Below, piece by piece: positions 30,152-34,134 of a stretch of DNA of 34,134 bases. The notes below the pieces were generated by a model. It did no database searches and had not been told where the DNA came from. It saw only the letters and a program-made list of their open reading frames with translations. Positions within the stretch are counted from its first letter, which is position 1. Every line of letters begins with the position of its first letter. Made by a program: the position numbers and the translations under genes. The DNA is from a virus. The DNA is taken from positions 1 to 34,134 of IMG/VR virus record IMGVR_UViG_3300043540_000164. The stretch is one strand, 5' to 3'.

Positions 30152-30179
30152 AGTATGCGCCCCATCGGGGGAAAGTAAA
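30152..30179 (-). promoter_or_regulatory. Phage-type promoter, leftward
   Basis: On the minus strand TTTACT (30179-30174), a 16-base spacer with CCCCC-GAT-GGGG, and CATACT (30157-30152). It drives the gene at 30116 and probably the replication series to 23.8 kb. Confidence 0.7.
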
Positions 30180-30354
30180 GCCCATAGGTTATGCGTTTTT
30201 GGGTTGGGAATAAAGGGTTAAAAATGGTTTTCCCAGCGACACTTATCCCGCGCCTATTAGATTATTGCTCCTCGCGGGGCCGCGCGGCCCGCGCTCGGGA
30301 CCGGCGAGCGCGCGTATTAGGCAAAAATCATAAACCGATAGGGTGCGGGTGGGC

Positions 30355-30382
30355 TTTACTTCCCCCCGATGGGGCGCATAAT
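30355..30382 (+). promoter_or_regulatory. Phage-type promoter, rightward
   Basis: TTTACT (30355-30360), a 16-base spacer with CCCCCC-GAT-GGGG, and CATAAT (30377-30382), followed by AGGGG and the AGGAGG of the gene at 30402. The spacer hairpin is shared with the leftward promoter. Confidence 0.75.
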
Positions 30383-30401
30383 AGGGGTTCAGGAGGTTGA
30401 C

Positions 30402-30731
30402 ATGACCGTATACGTTGACGATGTTCGCCACACCTTCGGCCGAACGGTTATGTGTCACATGTGGGCGGATAGTCTCGATGAACTCCTTAACATGGCTGTT
30501 CACCTGAATTTGAACCACAAGTGGTTACAAAAACCCCCGACAGCTTCCTGGGTGCATTTCGATATTAGCCTAGGTCTCAAGGTTAAGGCTATTGCCCAAG
30601 GTGCAGTGTTAACTGACAAGTATGGCCCAGTAGAACATCTGGCCTGTTTAGACATTAGCAGTGGTGATCCCGAGCGTGCGGAACGGGGTAAAAGAAAACT
30701 GGATCAAATTAAAAAGTGTAGGTCTCTGTAA
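30402..30731 (+). CDS. DUF4031 protein
   Basis: I choose the ATG at 30402 with AGGAGG at ideal spacing. The 109-residue protein begins MTVYVDDVRHTFGRTVMCHM then WADSLDELLNMA, followed by NHKWLQKPPTASWVHFDISL, the typical DUF4031 pattern (VYVDDxRxxFGRMxMCHMxAD, then KWFQ, then HYDI). DUF4031 proteins are short, widespread in phages and bacteria, and of unknown activity; conserved Asp, His and Cys residues hint at metal binding. First gene of the rightward unit. Confidence 0.82.
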   Translation: MTVYVDDVRHTFGRTVMCHMWADSLDELLNMAVHLNLNHKWLQKPPTASWVHFDISLGLKVKAIAQGAVLTDKYGPVEHLACLDISSGDPERAERGKRKLDQIKKCRSL

Positions 30732-30762
30732 GACCTAGTGACCTACACACTCAGATGAGGTG

Positions 30763-30768
30763 CATAAT
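30763..30768 (+). promoter_or_regulatory. -10-like CATAATAGGGGG element
   Basis: GATGAGGTGCATAATAGGGGGTTAAGGAGGTTAACATG repeats the -10, leader and ribosome-site arrangement of the gene at 30402 (CATAATAGGGGTTCAGGAGGTTGACATG). The -35 position holds ACCTAC, a poor match, so it is a weak promoter or only a conserved leader. Confidence 0.45.
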
Positions 30769-30788
30769 AGGGGGTTAAGGAGGTTAAC

Positions 30789-30989
30789 ATGAAACGAGAA
30801 CCAGCCAGCAATGAGGTTAAAAACCCGGGTCACTACGACCGCTGGACGTGTCCTGCTTGTTACGAAGACCTTCCGGTGAAAACCCCGGGAACCTACGTCT
30901 GTGCTTCATGCTCGTACACGATTGAGTGCTCGTTAGATAGAGAACCAGTATGCGTGTCCCGTTTGATTTACAAGGACGAAGTCGGTTGA
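30789..30989 (+). CDS. Zinc-ribbon microprotein
   Basis: The ATG has AAGGAGG at ideal spacing. The 66 residues contain RWTCPACYEDLPVKTPGTYV then CASCSYTI, two CxxC knuckles about 16 residues apart, a classic zinc ribbon. A further CSLDREPVCV pair follows. Small zinc ribbons of this type in phages often bind nucleic acid or a polymerase. It is translationally coupled to the SNF2 helicase gene, so a helicase accessory role is plausible. Confidence 0.72.
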   Translation: MKREPASNEVKNPGHYDRWTCPACYEDLPVKTPGTYVCASCSYTIECSLDREPVCVSRLIYKDEVG

Positions 30990-32692
30990 CCAGAGTCATA
31001 CCCCCCGCCTACGCCCACCAACGTGAAGGCTTCCTACGTGCCCTTAGCGGCTGGGCCGGAAACCCTAACGTGTTCGCCCTGCTCATGGACATGGGTACGG
31101 GCAAGAGCCGGGTGGTTACGCGGGTCTGGTGGCGCAGGGTAGCAGATGGCGTGGTGGACGACCTGCTGATCGTCGCCCCGAAGGGTTGCTACATGAACTG
31201 GAGCCGAAAGGACGAGGAGGAACCCGGAGAGTTCGAGAAGTGGTTTACTCCGGAGGAGTACGACCGTCTGTATATACGGTCCTGGGTCAGCGGGGCGGGG
31301 GTGCGGGCTACCAGAGAACTGGAAAAGTTCCTAGTGTACCGGGGGCCTCTGGCCCGTGTTCTTCTGATGAATGTCGAGGCTCTAAGCTCCCCCGGCAAAG
31401 CGCGTGAGTTTTTGATCGCCTACCTAAAAAGCCGGCGGGTCATGTGGGTGGTGGACGAGTCGGCCTGCATAATGCACCACGATAGTGCCCGGACGGCGTT
31501 TATTCACCAGCAACGTACTCTGGCCACCCACCGCATGATTTGCACAGGGTTGATCGGGCCGGAGGAGCCGTTGAACGTGTTCTCTCAGTTCTGGTTCCTG
31601 GACCCCCGCGTGATCGGTCACCGGGACTATTACAGCTTCCGCCGCCACTACGCAATACTTCAGAAAGTGGATTACCGACCCGTAGACCAACGCGAGGCCC
31701 AGGAGAAGCGGCCGAAGTGGGAAGGGGTTTTGTATTATCACCGTCAGAGCGATAAAGCCTGGGCAGTCAGCAAGACGAAGAACGACGAACCAACCTGGTT
31801 GCCAAAACGTTTCTCACAACGCGGCACCCCCCGGCCGGGGGGTTGCTACATGTTTCGGGTCTCCCGTTGGTTGGCGGAGGAAGCAGGGTTGTGCGAGGCG
31901 ACGGGCCGTCAGGGGGTAGAGGTCGTCGTAAGTTACCGTAATGTGGAAGAATTACGTGAGAAGATAGCTCCCGCTAGCTACCGGGTCGAGATGACCAACG
32001 TGATCGACATACCAGAACCTGTGTATATGCCGATACGATGGGTGGAGATGACCCCGGAACAAGAGCGTATGTACAGGGAGATGGGTAAGTACGCCAGCAC
32101 AGTGTTGGAAGATTCTCACATCAGCGTTAACACCAAGTTGGATCAGTTGATTAAGTTGCAAAGTCTTCTGTGTGGTCATGTGACCACTGAGGAGGGTCAG
32201 GTCATAGATGTCCCCTCGCGCCGGGTAGACGCAGTAATGGAGGTATTGCAGGACTATTCAGGGAAGGCTCTGATTTGGGCTCCCTATCCGCGCCTACTGG
32301 GGAAGATAGCGGCGGCGCTGAGAGAAGCTTACGGGGAGGCTAGCGTGTTGGAGTTCTGGGGTGATACCAGTGCGGCAGACCGGGAGGAGAACAAGCGTCG
32401 GATACAGAGGGACGAGAAGGCACGTTGGATGGTGGCCAACCAGGCCGTGGGAGGGGAGGGTAATACGTGGACAGAGGCCCGGTTGAGTGTGTACGCGGCT
32501 AACGGGCCGAAGAACCGGGACCGCCAGCAGAGCGAGCGCCGTAACTGGCGCGCAGGCCAGAAGCAGACCGTCACCTACGTAGACTTGGCCGTGCGGGGCA
32601 CTATAGACGAGAAATGGGTGGCCACGATACGGCGAAAGATGGACTTAGCCGCCGCCCTGACAGGCGACAGCTTTAAGCGATGGTTGGTGTAA
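30986..32692 (+). CDS. SNF2-family DNA translocase/helicase
   Basis: I favour a TTG start at 30986, which makes a TTGA overlap with the zinc-ribbon stop and has AAGGA about ten bases upstream; an ATG at 30950 would add 12 residues and overlap by 40 bases. The 568 residues show PPAYAHQREGF (Q-motif-like), MDMGTGKSR (Walker A), LIVAPKGCYMNW (Ia), VVDESACI (a DESx form of motif II), a C-terminal RecA-like lobe with KALIWAPYPRLLGKIAAALR, and a terminal arginine-rich motif region (QQSERRNWRAGQKQTVTYVD, motif VI-like QxxxRxxRxGQ). Phage SNF2 proteins remodel replication forks or recombination intermediates. Confidence 0.87.
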   Translation: MTRVIPPAYAHQREGFLRALSGWAGNPNVFALLMDMGTGKSRVVTRVWWRRVADGVVDDLLIVAPKGCYMNWSRKDEEEPGEFEKWFTPEEYDRLYIRSWVSGAGVRATRELEKFLVYRGPLARVLLMNVEALSSPGKAREFLIAYLKSRRVMWVVDESACIMHHDSARTAFIHQQRTLATHRMICTGLIGPEEPLNVFSQFWFLDPRVIGHRDYYSFRRHYAILQKVDYRPVDQREAQEKRPKWEGVLYYHRQSDKAWAVSKTKNDEPTWLPKRFSQRGTPRPGGCYMFRVSRWLAEEAGLCEATGRQGVEVVVSYRNVEELREKIAPASYRVEMTNVIDIPEPVYMPIRWVEMTPEQERMYREMGKYASTVLEDSHISVNTKLDQLIKLQSLLCGHVTTEEGQVIDVPSRRVDAVMEVLQDYSGKALIWAPYPRLLGKIAAALREAYGEASVLEFWGDTSAADREENKRRIQRDEKARWMVANQAVGGEGNTWTEARLSVYAANGPKNRDRQQSERRNWRAGQKQTVTYVDLAVRGTIDEKWVATIRRKMDLAAALTGDSFKRWLV

Positions 32693-32702
32693 ATAGGGTA
32701 CT

Positions 32703-32783
32703 ATGGTAACAATATCAACACAAGACATAATGGTCGGAATAGCCGGGGCAGGCCCGGGTGCTTCTGGGGCCGTGGCTGTGTGA
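32703..32783 (+). CDS. Possible 26-residue ORF at the start of repeat copy 2
   Basis: ATG at 32703 with AGGGT upstream encodes MVTISTQDIMVGIAGAGPGA then SGAVAV. The last half lies inside the 157-bp repeat but in a different frame from the 48-residue gene of copy 1. Low coding evidence; it may be a chance frame. Confidence 0.25.
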   Translation: MVTISTQDIMVGIAGAGPGASGAVAV

Positions 32784-32903
32784 TAATAGGTAGCTGAAAA
32801 TTAATTGCGCATCACCTAAATTTCATATTTGGCTTTTGCGCAACTAGGGCTTAGGTTGGGTTTACCGACAAACGGGCCGGATGAAGCGGGAGACGAGAAA
32901 TGA
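32747..32903 (+). repeat. 157-bp leader repeat, copy 2
   Basis: This segment matches the reverse complement of 12244-12400 without gaps at about 92% by eye. TTGCGC (32805-32810) and GCGCAA (32838-32843) form its stem around CCTAAATTTCATATTTGG. The repeat ends exactly at the ATGA of the gene at 32900, giving it its ribosome site (GGGAGACGAG). Its first bases carry a remnant of the 48-residue gene of copy 1. Confidence 0.85.
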
Positions 32904-33112
32904 CCGACACAATCTTAGGTTATACATGGGAAGCTATCCAGCGCGCGCAACGTGGCGGGAAATTGAGCGATCCTGTCCCATTGGCTCCCGCGCCTATCGC
33001 TTGGGACGCCAGCGATGACGATTTGCTTGCCAAGTATCCTACGGCCGCGCAACTGGAAGCGGCCGGTTTTTACGGCGTGGCGGATCGCGCTAAACGCCTC
33101 GGGAAGCTCTGA
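32900..33112 (+). CDS. Small hypothetical protein expressed from repeat leader
   Basis: The 70-residue protein starts at the ATG that closes the 157-bp repeat, with GGGAGA upstream. It begins MTDTILGYTWEAIQRAQRGG, continues with a Pro/Ala-rich link, and ends in two helices (DDDLLAKYPTAAQLEAAGFY, then GVADRAKRLGKL). No family recognised. It is the last plus-strand gene before the structural module. Confidence 0.62.
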   Translation: MTDTILGYTWEAIQRAQRGGKLSDPVPLAPAPIAWDASDDDLLAKYPTAAQLEAAGFYGVADRAKRLGKL

Positions 33113-33135
33113 TCCTTCTCTCAACCCTCGTAGTC

Positions 33136-33161
33136 CGGTGCGGGTAGGCTTTACTTCCCCC
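33136..33161 (+). repeat. Promoter remnant (26-bp repeat of the 30.34-kb promoter)
   Basis: The 26 bases match 30341-30366 except for one position and include the -35 TTTACT and the C-run. The -10 half is replaced by a G-run, so it is a half-promoter or a recombination scar. Between 33113 and 33269 nothing else is recognisable. Confidence 0.6.
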
Positions 33162-33269
33162 CGTAAGCCGGGGGGGTGGGGGTGCACCATCGCTTCGTCC
33201 CGCGCGACATGTCCCACTATCCGGGCGCGAGGCTATACGAGATTCGGAAGACGCACAGATGAAAACCCA

Positions 33270-33584
33270 CTAGAGCCAGTACACCACTGTAAACTTATGC
33301 CCCGACGTTGCCGCGTTGACCATGAGCGGCAGCGTCGAGTTGGCAATGGCCGTGAAACTTTGACCTGGGGACAGCCGCACGGTAGTGTTGTTGCCTACGA
33401 GGGACGGTGTGCCCGCTGGGTTGACGAACAAGTCCTCCGGCAACACGCTGCTGAGAAAACCCTGGTCTGTGGCCAGAGAAGGGTTGGTGATGTACCCCCC
33501 GCTGACGCCGGGGGGTATGGCTATTACAGCTGTGCCTCCCGTCGTCACCTGGTAGCTAATTCCGCCTTGGGGTGTGTAAGACAT
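33270..33584 (-). CDS. Small virion-associated beta-rich protein
   Basis: The 104-residue protein starts at an ATG with GAGG at normal spacing. It is beta-rich: GGTAVIAIPPGVSGGYITNP, then EDLFVNPAGTPSLVGNNTTV, then LSPGQSFTAIANSTLPLMVN and AATSGHKFTVVYW. This form (IPPGxxGGYIxNP, then LxPGQxFxAI, then VNAAxSGHKFTVV) is common among short phage structural proteins encoded next to tail genes. A head decoration or tail-tip role is likely but not provable here. Confidence 0.7.
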   Translation of the reverse strand: MSYTPQGGISYQVTTGGTAVIAIPPGVSGGYITNPSLATDQGFLSSVLPEDLFVNPAGTPSLVGNNTTVRLSPGQSFTAIANSTLPLMVNAATSGHKFTVVYWL

Positions 33585-33596
33585 CGTTAACCTCGA

Positions 33597-34134
33597 TTAG
33601 TACGAGAACCACAAGAAACCGCTAGCGCCAGCGCCACCTGTGGCTGTTCCTCCCCCCGTGGGGTTAGCGCCCCCATTAGCGCCTCCCCCTGGAAACAACC
33701 CGGGCGCGCCGTTAGCTGGGGTAGAACTGGCTAAACCCAATGTGGGGATCCCACCCCCGAAAGGAGCGGCCCCTCCGAAGCCGCACCCGGCCTCAGAACC
33801 CACTGCGAATGAAATGCCGCCGCTTTGACCTGTAAGATTCAGACTGCCCCCGAAACCCGTGCCGCCTGTGCCGGGGATGTTGGTCCCGTTCGGGGAGCCG
33901 CCCGTACCGCCGTGTGCTCCGTAAGAACCGTTGAACGACGTGTCCCCCCCGGTTCCACCTGAGGCGTTACCCACACCACCCGCGCCCCCAGCACCAACTA
34001 TGATCGGAATCACTTGGCCGGGGGTGACAACAATGTTAAGTGTTTTGGAGTAACCACCGCCGCCACCCCCCGAAGAGGAAGTACCCGCCCCAGACGAGCC
34101 ACCCCCGCCTCCGCCACCCCCCCAGCAGTTGAGT
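33597..34134 (-). CDS. Glycine-rich tail protein (partial, 5' end outside window)
   Basis: The frame is open to the right edge, so the N-terminus is missing; the 179 visible codons end at TAG near 33597. The edge reads LNCWGGGGGGGSSGAGTSSS, then YSKTLNIVVTPGQVIPIIVG, then a long Gly-rich domain (GGTGGDTSFNGSYGAHGGTG). The pattern CWG-Gly-run, YxxxxxxVTPGQxxPxxVGAGG, then GGxTSFNG is that of phage glycine-rich tail proteins (receptor-binding or tail-tip, polyglycine-II fold). It ends 13 bases before the next start. Confidence 0.78.
   Translation of the reverse strand, partial: LNCWGGGGGGGGSSGAGTSSSGGGGGGYSKTLNIVVTPGQVIPIIVGAGGAGGVGNASGGTGGDTSFNGSYGAHGGTGGSPNGTNIPGTGGTGFGGSLNLTGQSGGISFAVGSEAGCGFGGAAPFGGGIPTLGLASSTPANGAPGLFPGGGANGGANPTGGGTATGGAGASGFLWFSY

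Larger units (their letters stand above)
30117..30401. other. Divergent promoter region with inverted symmetry, possible origin
   Basis: Two promoters of the same type face away from each other (30152-30179 minus, 30355-30382 plus). Inward of each lies related sequence in inverted order: AGCCCA...TAGGTTATGCGTTTTTG on the left and its approximate reverse complement CAAAAATCATAAACCGATAG...TGGGCT on the right. Between them are an AT-rich stretch (30205-30230) and a perfect GGGCCGCGCGGCCC palindrome (30277-30290). Divergent early promoters flanking AT-rich DNA would suit an origin, but no iterons are visible. Confidence 0.5.

Noticed and set aside
1-34134. Window as a complete circular genome
   Set aside because: Joining the left-edge tailspike frame to the right edge gives a short out-of-frame tail with a stop and does not match the glycine-rich frame there; capsid and tail genes are also missing.
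1-34134. CRISPR array or transposon
   Set aside because: No regularly spaced direct repeats and no transposase motif were seen; the only mobile element recognised is the intein.

Overview
The window is part of a double-stranded DNA tailed-phage genome or provirus. It carries a large terminase, a DUF1073-type portal, a Mu gpF-like head protein, a tailspike, and a dense set of replication and nucleotide genes. Genes are packed with ATGA, GTGA and TGATG overlaps. I found no tRNA, integrase or host gene. Both ends cut through genes, and no major capsid or tape-measure gene is present, so the genome continues on both sides. A small GcrA-like HTH protein hints at an alphaproteobacterial host, but that is weak evidence.

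Layout. Positions 1-7233 (minus strand) hold the packaging and structural genes: terS, terL, two small genes, portal, head morphogenesis and a tailspike that runs off the left edge. Positions 7234-7711 are non-coding and rich in perfect palindromes. Position 7712 starts an AT-rich plus-strand gene that is a stand-alone copy of the C-terminal domain of the phage primase. Positions 8160-13110 (minus) hold small accessory genes, a VRR-NUC-like nuclease, a dCTP deaminase/dUTPase-family enzyme and several structured leaders. Positions 13866-20178 (minus) hold family A DNA polymerase, a DUF1599-like protein, an HD 5'-deoxynucleotidase-like protein, an intein-bearing thymidylate-synthase-family enzyme and a kinase paralogue broken by a stop codon. 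Positions 20205-23732 (minus) form a tightly coupled four-gene operon: a helical DNA-hypermodification protein, a P-loop kinase, a probable amino acid:DNA transferase and a PLP enzyme. Positions 23785-30116 (minus) hold a C5 cytosine methyltransferase with a long overlapping ORF, a UvrD-like helicase, a winged-helix protein, a membrane microprotein, an AEP-type primase and two conserved phage proteins. Positions 30402-33112 (plus) hold a DUF4031 protein, a zinc ribbon, a SNF2 helicase and a small protein. Positions 33270-34134 (minus) return to structural genes.

How the genes fit together. The dCTP deaminase, HD nucleotidase, thymidylate-synthase-family enzyme, kinase, transferase-like protein, helical protein and PLP enzyme together look like a pathway that replaces thymidine in phage DNA with an amino-acid-derived hypermodified base. 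This is the logic known from phages such as ViI and M6. Four promoters of one phage-specific type, each with a 16-bp spacer, drive this operon, the operon after it and the two divergent units at 30.1-30.4 kb. A second element, a 157-bp leader repeated in inverted orientation at 12.3 and 32.8 kb with two diverged relatives, precedes several small genes.

Functions were assigned from motifs and from memory of protein families. No database search was run.
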